Source: Umbilicaria muhlenbergii
Taxonomy: Eukaryota; Ascomycota; Lecanoromycetes; Umbilicariales; Umbilicariaceae
NCBI GenBank assembly: GCA_000611775.1
Contig: KK106982.1
Span: 5,598,391 to 5,662,390, forward strand
Length of the DNA stretch: 64,000 nt
Reading direction: 5' to 3'
Below the pieces are notes generated by a model. That model was not told the DNA's origin and did not search any database. It worked only from the letters and a program-made list of their open reading frames with translations. Of the stretch, positions 1-10,869 are shown one piece after another. Position 1 is the first letter of the stretch. Every line of letters starts with the position of its first letter. The position numbers and the translations under genes were made by a program.

Positions 1-1638
1 GCGCCGGACATGATTTCTTGGCCGCGCATGAAGAAGTCGTAGCTGTTGCTTAGGAGCGGGTCGGTGGGGTCGGGGTGGGTGTAGAAGGGGCGGATGGAGA
101 GGGGGAATTTGTCGAGGGTGTAGAAGTCGGTGTGGTGTTTTTGGCGCACGAGGGCGCCGAGGAGTTTTTCTTGGGGGGTGCTGGGCCTGGGGTTAGCGGA
201 GGGGAATCTCACGACGAAGGGTAGATAGGCCCGGGTGGGGGGGGGGCTTGGTTAAGGAAGGGGGAAAGGGGCGGTACCTCAAGTCCTCATAATCGTCGAC
301 TTCCTCGCCTGCTTCCCGTAACATGGCGATCCCCTCTGCGAACGTCAGACGCGGACATCTGCCCTCTGGGATGAGGAAGTTGCCGGCGTCCGGGTATTCG
401 CGCTCGATGACGCGGAGTTCGTAGGCGTAGCGGGATTTGAGCTCGCGGAAGATGAAGATGAGCATGTCTTCGCCGAAATCCATCACTTCGTGGTAATGCT
501 CGGTGATTTCCATTTCGTAGTCGAGACCGGTGAACTGGGGGTGTGGGTGTTAATGGGATGGGTCAAGTGTACGAAAGGGGGGAGGGACAGGTATGTGGGG
601 GGAGATGTGGGTGTAGATATATACCTCCGTTAGATGCCTGTTCGTGTTGCTGTTTTCTGCTCTGAAGACTGGACCGACTTCGTATACTCGCTCCATATCT
701 CCCGCGATAGCCATCTGTTTGTAGAATTGTGGACTCTGCGTCAAGTACGCTTGTTTGTCAAAGTACCTGATTTCGAACACACCGCTCCCACCTTCCGTGG
801 CTGCCCCAGCAATCTTGGTAGACTGGATGGATTGGAAACCGTGATTCTGACAGTACTCTCGGAACAGCAGTTCCACGCCACTCTGGATTCTGAATATAGC
901 TTGATTGGTTGGAGTACGCAGATCGAGAACACGGTTGTCAAGACGAGTTTTCAGCGATACGATGGGCGTGCCCTGGCTATCGACTTGATCCTCTGTTTCT
1001 GCCTCCTCGCCAATTGGTGGAGGGCGCATGGCATCCTTCACTTGCATAGGCAGTTGAACGGGCCCTTCAGCAATGATATACACCTTCGCGACGTGGATTT
1101 CTAGGTTGGAGATGGTGGCCGAGTTGATTGGGTCCTTGGGTTTCTTGACCAATCCCGTTACCAAGACTATCGATTCCCTATTCAGCCCACCGCACCATTT
1201 CACCATCTGCCTCGAGATTTGGTTCTCCCCTCCTTCTGATATAACAGCTTGTATGTTTTCCGTCCGTTGCCGTAGATCGAGGAAAGCCAGTTTGGCTGAC
1301 TGTACTCGGGCATTGTGCACACGTGCGCAGACGGTGACCTCTTTGCCCTCCCACGTCTCGTCCAATTCCCGTAGCTTGGTCCGTTGTGCCACGTTCTTGC
1401 TGTCTTCTGTATTCCTTCGCTCGGGCAAAAGGTTGTATTGGCCGTAGAGATGCTTTGCGGTGTCATTAGCCTCGCTCTTCTCCTTCTCTTGCCTTTCCTG
1501 CTCGAGACGCTTTGCTGCCTTTTCGGCCTTTTCCTTTTCTTTCGCAGCTTTTTTGAGGGCGCTTTTAGAAGGAGCGGCGGGGGCACCTTCCTCTCCCTTT
1601 GAATGGGAAGGGAGGTCCTTTTCCTCCTGCGACGCCAT
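1..1638 (-). CDS. DPS1: Cytoplasmic aspartyl-tRNA synthetase, 3' end outside window
   Basis: Class IIb enzyme that charges tRNA-Asp in the cytosol. Exons read 1638-625, 534-278 and 180 to the window edge; introns 535-624 and 181-277 keep the frame. The N-terminus (about residues 24-56) is a Lys/Glu-rich helix typical of eukaryotic AspRS, likely a tRNA-binding extension. An OB-fold anticodon-binding domain follows (about 90-190). The catalytic core then shows the aspartate-specific loop [11 protein letters not shown] and class II motif 2, [14 protein letters not shown], split by the first intron. Exon 2 continues with [14 protein letters not shown] and exon 3 with [11 protein letters not shown]. 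Motif 3 and the C-terminus lie left of the window. The start ATG is the first in frame after a pyrimidine-rich leader. Identity is very secure; only completeness is limited. Confidence 0.96.
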
Positions 1639-2407
1639 GTTGTGCTTGTGAGCTGCAGACGTTGGAATGGTTGTGGTGGGGTTGTGATCGCAAGATTTAA
1701 GAAGTGAAGTGGGATGGTCTGCGGTCTTGGCACGTCCTTAGGAGTGATGCGTCTGGTAATCGATGTACCATGACTCACAATCAATTGTCAAATCTTTGCT
1801 ACAGCACTGTAAAAGAGACAGCCTTTGGGTTCGACAAGCCTTGACAGCTTCTCTCTTTGAAGCCTCCTACAATAAATCACGAATATAAAAGTTCCGTATG
1901 AGCTTTTGCAACTAAGGCCTCCATCTAATTGTAGCAACAATTGACAGAACCTAACTCAAGGCTGTTGCTCGATGATGGAAAACGGTTTGTGGGTAGAGTG
2001 TCCACGCAGAACTACCTAGGACGTAGAACATCTACTAGCTACCATTGAGATGCAGTAGATCCCGACGTTACAAACTTGTAAGTCACTCTGTGATCGCCAG
2101 CTGTTGCATTTACCCTTCTTCTTTTAGTACATATTCCCGGCCAACTCTATTGTAGCAATCAGGCATAAACCTCATGGTGTGCAGCTTGCGGAGATTCCTT
2201 CCTACACTTGGTCATCAGTAAGTACTCTGGCTAAATAAGATACCAGCTTCTCTCACACATAGTAAACGAAGCGATTGCCTAACGCTCGGGTCCACTTGTG
2301 ATGGCCCCCTGAGCTCCGTCCATAGACCAGCGTTACCTCTGTTAGCGATTACATATTTCGCCCAAGCCATACTCATGTTGTCTCGAAAGTCGTATTGTTT
2401 ACAGCCT
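1639..2407. other. Intergenic region, nothing recognised
   Basis: Holds the promoter and leader of the aspartyl-tRNA synthetase gene and the 3' flank of the APH-type gene. I see no tRNA, repeat or credible coding exon. Confidence 0.5.
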
Positions 2408-3291
2408 TCATCCGAATGGTCTTACCCACTGCCATAAGAAACGCTCATTTTCTAGCTCTTCCTTGTAGTCTGGGAAAACCTTTTCGACCACATCATCGAG
2501 GAAGCGTCGCATCCACTTGTTTGTGTAATGGATCTTCGTATAGTCCCAGTACTCTGGAAGCCAGCCTGCGTTTTCCCAGTCTACAATCCCCGACAATCTA
2601 CCGTTATCAACGAGAATGTTTCGCATGTTCAGGTCACCATGCGTGAAGTAGATATGATGGGAGATGAAAAGCGCCTGCGTTGCTTTCTCATGCTCTCTCT
2701 CCGGGACTTCAGACAGGAGATATTTGTTGAATTGTGCCTCAGTCTCGAACTTGAAGTCATCTCGGGCAGTGGAGCCGTTAAGTCGGAAGTCGAAGCAGCC
2801 TTCACCATGAGCACTGCAAATCACCGACTGTGGACCAAACGGGTTGGGTATGCTACGCATTTGCCATAGACATCGCCGAAGATCCTCGACCAGCTGAGTG
2901 ATCTCCGCGTTACTCATACGATGGAGTGCAGGCCCCAAAGGTGTCCCAGGTGCACGAGTCATCAACAGGAAGGAATATGCGGGAGTAGAGATCAAATCAG
3001 TTGTCTGAGGTGCCGGTATCTGAGTGTAGCGTTCCACTAGGTCCATTGCTCGAGCTTGGTTCGCATGCGAGGTAGTGATCCCACGACCAACGCCACCGAC
3101 CACGCCAGCCTTCAGATAAAGGTTGAAGGGCAACCTCGTAACGGCTCCTGGTAAGACCGTACTGGACCCGTAGAAGTAGTTCCCGATTTTTCTGAGGAGC
3201 AGGTATGTTTTCACTCTTAGGGATGGAGGTACCTTCAGCCAGAGGTGTCTAAGAAGATGAAACACGGATGTGTTAAAGGATGTCACAGAAC
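2408..3291 (-). CDS. APH-family kinase-like domain, probably the C-terminal half of an HNH-APH fusion
   Basis: Fungal aminoglycoside-phosphotransferase-fold protein, a family of small-molecule kinases whose natural substrates in fungi are mostly unknown. Visible features: the family's N-terminal pattern FHLLRHLWLKVP, the LPFNLYLK beta strand, a catalytic loop HGDLNMRNILV and the metal-binding DWENAG, followed by PEYWDYTK. The reading frame has no ATG upstream of the domain; the first possible codon near its start is GTG at 3286. The frame does join the upstream HNH exon through a 53 nt intron (3292-3344, GTATTT donor, CTAAC branch site, AAG acceptor). Together with the exons to 4482 this gives a 608-residue chain of exactly 609 codons. 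The alternative is a separate gene whose short first exon I cannot see. Family assignment is firm; gene borders are not. Confidence 0.85.
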
Positions 3292-4482
3292 CTTGCGCTG
3301 AGTTAGTCTCAGATCAACAGCGAAGTTCGTAAACAGGTAAATACCCTCAGTAGACGGCCATCCCGTCTTCATTTGTTCAGCTACCGCCAACCACGTCAGC
3401 CCTTTCGCGAAGTGCGCCTGAATTCCGAATAGCTCAGCATTCGGGAGGGGTGCAATGCCGGGACAACGGTTCGTCATGGTGACAGTATACAGCGTGTCCA
3501 TGCCTTTTGGTCTAGGAAAGCTTGGACATGGCCTGACATTACCGACCAACACCTCGTACTACGAACTAATTAGGTCAGTACTGAAGCAATCAGATCGTGC
3601 TTCTACTCACAACCTGATTCAGGTTTTCTTTACCACCTTTTGCAGCGCTCGTAGGGTCGGAACCAAGAGATTCGGACGAAGGCATCGGAAAGGACAAATC
3701 TGTGAAATCCTCGGGACCCAATCGAAAATCTCCCTCCGAAAAGACACGATGAACGCCGGGTGACAGGAGTATGATGTTCTCAAGACGCTGCAGGTAAGAT
3801 TTCTGCTTCTCACTATTGAGGGATGCCGCTGCTCCAAAGAGCGAGCAAAGCCACTCCCGTTTGGCTGGCGTGATGAAAGCCTCAAGCATACCATCCAGGT
3901 ACCCCTACACAGCCAAACAGCGTCAGATTTGGGGCGACGCGATAATCAGGATGAGTAAAGGGAGAGATAATCACCGAAGGTGCCCCTTTCGAGCGGCTGA
4001 GGGCTGAAGGAGGTATAATGCACGTAAATACAAGAGGTCTTCTGCCAAAGAATTGAGGCTTTAAACCAGTGACGCAGCAACTATCCCCATCTCGAGCCCG
4101 TATTATGTTCTTGGTAGCTTGCGGCAGCTCGTTACACACCACGGGCCGAACTGCCCGGAGTGAGCTCTATCAGCAACGAAAACTGAAACCAGACATACGT
4201 GACGTGTCATAGATGATACTTACATTTTTCCAGTAAAGCAGTCCATTCGGTCAAGAAGCGGAACAGTTTCAGGTCTTTAGATGTGCCATTGCCGGGCTCT
4301 GACAGTGATCCTATGTATTGCAGTAAATAGTGGGCGGATAACTCAGGATCAACAGCCTCTTCAATGAAGACTTGTACAATGCGTTTGTCGGGATGTGCCA
4401 GACTGGAAGAGGATATTAGAGCCAAAGCTTGATTGGAGTATGACATCTCCATTGTTGATGAATCACTCAAGTTAGCTTTCAT
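3283..4482 (-). CDS. HNH-endonuclease-like (HNH_2 type) fungal protein, probably fused to the APH domain
   Basis: Exons 4482-4224, 4150-3975, 3904-3611 and 3558-3345 (or to 3283). Introns of 73, 70 and 52 nt have good donors and acceptors and preserve frame. The centre carries RARDGDSCCVTG, the usual opening of the fungal HNH_2 fold, where a Cys pair and later His residues bind metal. The C-terminal part FPRPKGMDTLYTVTM to LPNAELFGIQAHFAKGL matches the end of this common uncharacterised family, whose nuclease activity is unproven. If the last exon is not spliced, translation stops at 3283 after 334 residues. If the 3292-3344 intron is removed, the chain continues into the APH domain. Both products could be made by intron retention. 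The ATG at 4482 is the first in frame. Confidence 0.75.
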
Positions 4483-5710
4483 CTTGAGCTACAGTTACAT
4501 CAAGGGTAAACTAGGTAATCATAAGTAATTATGGTGAGTTTTTTCAATCCGGCTGCTTAGGCGGGTTTTACCGGAGTTCACACTTAACTAAATGTTCCGG
4601 TTGCACCATGAGCGACAGGCTAAAACCAGCCTAGCGTGGACTGAGCTGAGGAGGCCCTGCAGCGATGATCCCTCGCGCATGACCATGTATGATGATGATC
4701 TACAAGCTCACATATCAAAGAAAGCTCTGAGCTATCATCTGAAGTTATCGTAGGTTCCTTACCTCACTGTGCTATGCATGGTTCTACAATTGTGATTTTT
4801 CTCGCTCCAGAAGCCTCGAGGATGGGGAAAAAGGGAGTCCAAGGCAGGGCAAACATATACTCAGGGATAGAGGCCGTGTCGACCAGCGTAAATGGCAAAG
4901 GTCTCTGCGACGTTGGCATTGATACGGCAAGATCCAGAGCACTGGCAGATCTGGTTGAAGATATCACTCAGGTTGGCTTTCCCGTGTCTCTGCAGATGAA
5001 TACCCATAGTGGAGCCACGTCACGAGCGATCCTGCAGAATACTGAAGGTATAATTCAAAGTCAATGACGCAGCTGAATCCGTGCGGCCTGCTCGTACTCA
5101 GTAAGTGAGGATATGGGTGTTGTTTCTGCTCTCAGTGATAATGTATTTGTTCTCAAGGCTTCATAGATGCTAACGTTCTCTGTTTCTGCGAGGCTCTGAT
5201 TCTCCTGCCAAGCTGAGTGACTCCCCGAGACTTGTTCTATTTTGTGCGTTGCGTGCCATGTTTTCTTTGCTAGCTGGGGTTGTGCTTCTTCGTGATTGTT
5301 CACGGATTATCGTTGTGCTAGATGTCCATATCATTGAATCTTTGTTTCACTGTTGAGGCCTCACCCTCGGATGGTGGTCCTGATGAATTCATCCCCCCAC
5401 ATATGCAAGTGAAATCATGTGTCCCGTTTCGATGCCGTTCTCCCCGAGATAAGGGCCGAAGAGTATCTGTGAATAGGTGTTCCATGCTAGAGCCTAACGT
5501 CATCCTGGGGACTTATATACCGTCAATGCCCCCCGGGGAATTGGTTTCCCAGCATCCGTCCTTACCAAACTCTTCTCTCAACTACTAATTTCGATCTCGA
5601 CTACACATCTAAATTCCAAGGTTCTCACCACCTTACAGTAAGGAGGGCTTCCCAGCAGTCCTTTCAGTACTAACATTGGCCTTAGCCACTACCTTTCCCA
5701 GTCCATTATC
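4483..5710. other. Intergenic region with promoter of the 5.7 kb ORF
   Basis: No recognised gene. A 97-codon ATG ORF at 4774-5067 (+) lacks convincing family features. The right end looks like a promoter: TATA-like CTTATATACC around 5512-5521, then a pyrimidine-rich leader to the ATG at 5711. Confidence 0.4.
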
Positions 5711-6226
5711 ATGTCTCTCACTCCGGGAAATCAAACTGCTATTCAGTTTCACCAGTCCCAACCACTTGGAGGTCTCCAGGAGGACTCCATCTACCTCGTC
5801 CTTAATGCCGCTACTGGGAACACTTTGCGCTGGGGGATCCTCATCAACCGCCACATCCCAGAATCTTGACTGTGGCAACCCAAGCAAGACGGCTCCTTCG
5901 ATGCCGATTTCCAGACTACTACGATGGTCAACGAGTCCGCCACACTGATGAGCGCGTTCCGCCTAGGCCGTGTTGACATCGCCACTTTTCCCACCCTCCG
6001 GGGGATCCTCACTGCCCTCGCCGTTGGCCCCGTTGCAGACTCCCGCGCCTGGACAATTGCTGCGATCCGCGCTTTGGATGTGCCGGGGGGCCTCCACATG
6101 ACGAAATCGTTTGCCGAGATAGAGAACGGCGCCGTCCGCGCAGCCAGGGCCGCCAGATTGTTGGTTGAGGCCGGAACTGGAAACGCCTGGATCGTCAACA
6201 ACACAGGGGCCTCCGAATCCCTCTGA
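5711..6226 (+). pseudogene. Small conserved fungal protein gene with one in-frame TGA
   Basis: One continuous frame of 172 codons from ATG 5711 to TGA 6224-6226, interrupted only by TGA at codon 53 (5867-5869). The protein resembles a small uncharacterised fungal family: YLVLNAATGNTLRWGIL near the start, then SATLMSAFRLGRVDIATFPTLRGIL and WTIAAIRALDV. The homologous segments continue in frame on both sides of the TGA, so the coding pattern was under selection recently. I found no intron that could remove the stop. It may be a young pseudogene, an assembly error or stop-codon read-through (context TGA-CTG). A TATA-like box lies about 190 bp upstream. Two good introns (6227-6281 and 6304-6357) follow the final stop. 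No function is known. Confidence 0.55.
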
Positions 6227-9072
6227 GTGAGTTACTTCAAAATCATATCCTTTGATTATGTTACTAACATGTACCTTCCAGGAGACCTCCGTCCTCCCTG
6301 TCCGTATTTCTCTTCGAATCCGTACTCTCCGTCTGATTGCTAACATGTGTTTTCTAGGGGATCCTCGCCTCGGCGGGGAGTGGCAGGGAGGCGGATGGTG
6401 CTTGGGATGAGCGGTTGGTGTTTCGAGGCGGGAGGGCGCCAGGGCGGCTTTTGGAGGGCTGGTTGTGCTGTGCGGCGTGGAAGCTTTGGTTGTAATGTAA
6501 TTTTAGGACGGTGAAAAATAACTAGACTCCCCTCCGATCCACATTATGCCAATTGATCTCTTGTAGTCGTGACCTATGCAGTAGACTCGGCGAAAGTGAT
6601 CTTTCGTAGCAGGAAGGCCCCAGTGTATCCCATGGCTGAAATGATGAAATTTCGTCGCCATCTACGTAATTTGATTCGGAGACGCTCCCTATGATGGTAT
6701 GGGCCTCCGAGGATCTTTTGTACTATGTAGTCCCCAAGATCTACTGCGCTTCAATTTAGTCGTACAGAGGAAGCCTCCTGGCGGTCTTAGTCCGCTGGCC
6801 TATGAGAAAAGCGCAGGTGAAAATCTAGAAGGGCGGTAGTAGTCACAAGCATTTGGGGATTGTCACGGGGTCCAATGCTTTGGATAAGTTACATTTACTA
6901 CAGTATCCTACGATTTGTTATTTGCATCATAGAGCGGTTGTGGAGGCGGAAGCACTCCTCGACCACTTATGAGACACATAATGCCGGCAATCGTCGCCAT
7001 AGGTTTAGCACTCCTTGTGGGCAGCGCGCACGACTGGGGACCTTCAGCGTACTAGAAGCGCAGAAGCTTTGGACGTTCTAGAAGAAGTTGTCAATAGACA
7101 CCTAAGTACTCCCGGGAGCCTCGTTATCTCTTTCCTCTTATGCTTGTTCTCTTGCAACTTCGACACATGTCAACTTTGGCTGCGAGCTTGTGTATCTGAG
7201 GATCTCTTGGCGTGGTGGATATGACGCTGGCGCGGCCGTTGAACACAACTGCAACTGGAGGCCTCCTAATTCGTTTCGGGTTCGGGTATACCCTGCGCTT
7301 TGTCTATCAATTTCATCCGAAGGCCTCCCTAGCATATCTAAAACGGTCCCCTCAAGCTGCGGGGTTGGCTTGTACCTCCAGGGGCCTCCTGCGGACTACA
7401 AAACACAAAACTGGCCTAAACATGAACGCCTCAGCAATTCAATTATCGTGTGTACGAAGACCTGGCAAATTTTGATATTCCAACCTATTGGATCAGATGA
7501 TGGTCTTCCGGGCACAACAAGCGAACGTGCAATAATCAAAGAAGTCGTTGTAACGTCTTGCTACGACCGTAACGGGCTGTTTGCCTACAATACATCCTGG
7601 ATGCCAACAAATCAGAGCAGAGGAGCACAGCGGTCCAGGTCGCCCAGGCCAATGTCAGGCAATGCCTTCTTGCGTGGGAGTCCCTGGTTCGCCTGAGAGG
7701 ACCTCTTTGCCCTGCGGTGATGAGCTTCGGTTGCATTGCATAGATGAGGGGGAAAGTGCGGATGCCTGATTTAGTTCCGCCTCTTTTACGCCTCCCCCAG
7801 CTACGCCAGGACACGTGTGAAGAGCAAAAGGAATAGGTCGCCAACGACAAAGGCGACAAGAGGGTTTTGAACTTCCGTTTCTTTGTGTTTGCGATATGAC
7901 AAGGTTTTTGTTTTCAGGTCTAGGTCAGCTAGTCGTCCGAATTGATATTGTTGATCCCCACAAAGGGCAGCCGGCAGAGGCCTAGAAATGGGCGATGCCT
8001 AGAAGCACGGTAGAAGGATTTGTGGAGGACCGAACGTGCAATCAATCTCGCAAATAGAGTCGACGGACACCACGGACGCTGCGTGACTTGCGGCATTAAA
8101 ATGCAAGAGAGGAGACTGATGGCAATCTATTTTTGCAGATCATGGTTGCAGCGTCCAAATCTCCCATTTGTTATTCGCGCGCGCGCCCTTACGGTATTCT
8201 AGTACTGTTCCCAATATTCCAATCAGCCTTTCGGGCTTTTCTCTTTGGCGCAGGCGCAGGCTAAAGGGGAGGCAGTGGGGCACCAATGAAGCAGCTCCCA
8301 GCGCTCCTCTCCTCAGAGCTCTGCCGGCTTTGTTAAGGAAAGCGCACTAAGCGAGCCTTCTTGCCTTATTCTCCACCACCACTACGGATTACTCTACTGT
8401 CTAACCACTCCCATCTCCACCCACGCCGACCAGTCCTCGTACTGTAGGCACAGCTTCCTGCAGTGAAGACGCGGAGGGTCAAGTTTGTCGAGTTGTTAGG
8501 GCATCAGCTTCGAGATCATCCCACAGCCCGCTCCGAGACTGTCCAGGACACGTCCGTAACTCTTTTCCACCGGTCGGAGGTTCCGTTTACGGCACAAGAG
8601 GCAACCTTGCTCTAGCATTCCGACTCTGTGATCGCTTGACCTCCACGATCGTCCCAAGGTGCGTGACTTCTCTTCGTAACACCTTCAACTTCATCTACAC
8701 TACAACTACCTGTTGCATTACGCAACAGAGGTATTGTCCATCTTTCACACCGACCATTCGTCACCGACACGCCGCTGTCGGATGTGGCTGGTGCCTTCTG
8801 GCTCGTCTCACCGCCTTGTTAGATCAAGATCTTTGATCACGACTGACACATCTCACCTTCACTAGGCTAAGGTCCTTTCAACACGCAACAATAACTATCA
8901 CGACAATTTCTTCAACACGCACCGCCTCATTCACGACGGACACTTCATTTCTCTCAACTTTTTACAACCTCAAGCAAGGGGACAAGGTTCCGCGAGGCTG
9001 CAAACATTACAACTACTACGAATCTTCCACAACACATTATCCTGGTGACCTCTAAGGGCAGACACCGTCAAA
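6227..9072. other. Long gene-poor stretch; right part is the casein kinase leader/promoter
   Basis: After two probable 3'UTR introns of the preceding gene (ending 6357) I see no supported coding exon. Several open frames of 60-170 codons exist around 6860-7860 on both strands, but they lack family features and some lack an ATG. From about 8350 the sequence becomes CT/CA-rich, as expected for a long 5' leader of the casein kinase gene. Confidence 0.45.
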
Positions 9073-10869
9073 ATGACCACAATGGTGGGTGCAAACGCTT
9101 CAGCATCGAAATCCAATCCTCTGGTTCATATTCCCTCTCCTATTCTTCGTTGCAAACTACGACCCCGCTTTCTCGTCTGGCTCTACTCGATATTCCTGAG
9201 AAGCCTTGGTGTTGAGCTCATGACCTGGGGACACATCGGGACAGCGGGATCTTGTGGGGCAACAGGAGAAAAGCTCTGTTTCACTGTCGTCATTTGTAGC
9301 CACGTTCTACATATAAATTCGTACCGATGGAAGTTGTTTCGATCAAATACTGACAAGGTTTGTGATAGGATCTCCGCGTGGGGAACAAGTACCGTATCGG
9401 ACGCAAGATTGGTAGCGGAAGTTTCGGTGACATTTACCTCGGTGAGCAGTCCAACCTCTGGAAAGCGACACGGAAATCCTTGCTGACTCAATCAACCAGG
9501 TACCAACATTATCTCCGGAGAAGAGATCGCCATCAAGCTTGAGAGTGTCAAGGCTAAGCATCCTCAACTCGAATATGAAGCTCGCGTCTACAAGTCCCTG
9601 GCTGGCGGCGTCGGCATCCCATTTGTTCGTTGGTTTGGTACCGAGTGTGACTACAATGCTATGGTTCTCGACCTCCTTGGACCCAGCTTGGAGGACCTGT
9701 TCAACTTCTGCAACCGCAAGTTCTCTTTGAAGACGGTCTTGTTGTTGGCGGATCAACTCATCTCTCGTATCGAGTACATCCACGCCAAGTCCTTCATCCA
9801 CCGCGATATCAAACCAGACAACTTCTTGATGGGCATTGGAAAGCGGGGTAACCAGGTCAACGTTATCGACTTTGGTCTTGCTAAGAAATACCGGGACCCG
9901 AAGACGCACTTCCACATCCCATACCGTGAGAACAAGAACTTGACTGGTACTGCACGTTATGCCAGCATCAACACCCATCTCGGAGTTGGTATGTCATCAT
10001 AAAGTCCCTATCTTGACAATCCTGTTAATAATGCGCAGAACAATCACGCCGTGACGACATGGAGTCCCTTGGATACGTCATGCTCTACTTCTGCCGTGGC
10101 TCGCTCCCATGGCAAGGATTGAAAGCTGCTACGAAGAAGCAGAAGTATGACCGAATCATGGAGAAGAAGATGACTACGCCTACTGAAGTTCTCTGCCGTG
10201 GCTTCCCCAACGAGTTCGCCATCTATCTTAATTACACTCGCTCTCTTCGTTTCGATGACAAGCCTGATTACTCTTACCTTCGTAAGATTTTCCGCGATCT
10301 CTTTGTTCGTGAAGGGTTCCAGTATGACTATGTCTTTGATTGGACCGTCTACAAGTACCAGAAGAATGCTCAAGCTATTGCTCAAGCTGCTGGTAATCAG
10401 CCAGCTAACCAAGAGGAGGAGGAGAAGCCACGTCGTCAAGCTGCAGGTACGAACGCCGCCACTGCGGGCCTCCCAACTCCCCAGAACGCATCTACAGCTA
10501 GCAAACCAGGTGCAATCTCAAGCCAACGTCGTAAGGTCGTTGAGCGCGGAGCGAGCGGAGCAGCGGGCGTCGAGACTCCAGATACCAACCGGGCAGTTGG
10601 CGGTAGCGACAGGATGTGAGTTTCATACCAACAAGCCTTGGTTCCTTGTAAGGAACTCTTCTCCTCTGCCTGTAGTGTTTGATCGTTGAATCTGCGCTGG
10701 GCGTTGGGGATTGTATAAGGAAAGAATTCTGACTAATACTACAGTCTTCGGCGATAGGCTTCGTTCGGCTTCCAAGGGTGCTGCCGGCGCTGGGTTCTCT
10801 GGATCTGGCAATGGTACCTACCGGGTGAAGCGCGAAGATCAGACCGGCTCTGGTGGACAGTGGTATTGA
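9073..10869 (+). CDS. ckiA: Casein kinase I (HHP1/Yck-like, delta/epsilon type)
   Basis: Ser/Thr kinase of the CK1 family, acting in DNA repair, morphology, trafficking and clock-protein phosphorylation in fungi. Exons 9073-9084, 9369-9441, 9500-9988, 10039-10615 and 10758-10869 give 420 residues. The first exon encodes only MTTM and is followed by a 284 nt intron. Motifs seen: glycine loop [16 protein letters not shown]-type EEIAIKLE, catalytic loop [18 protein letters not shown], and the CK1-specific [13 protein letters not shown] and LPWQGLK. The kinase domain (about residues 10-285) is nearly invariant among filamentous fungi. The tail is Gln/Ala/Gly-rich with [10 protein letters not shown] and ends GGQWY. 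The acceptor at 10757 rather than the nearer 10744 was chosen because only it keeps the frame open. Very secure. Confidence 0.97.

Noticed and set aside
4774-5067. 97-codon ORF with a faint resemblance to the RNase H end of Copia-type LTR elements
   Set aside because: Only a vague pattern; none of the diagnostic motifs can be pointed to and no LTR or other element part is seen nearby.
7190-7696. 168-codon open frame
   Set aside because: No ATG at its start, no domain features and stop-poor antisense; not enough to call a gene.
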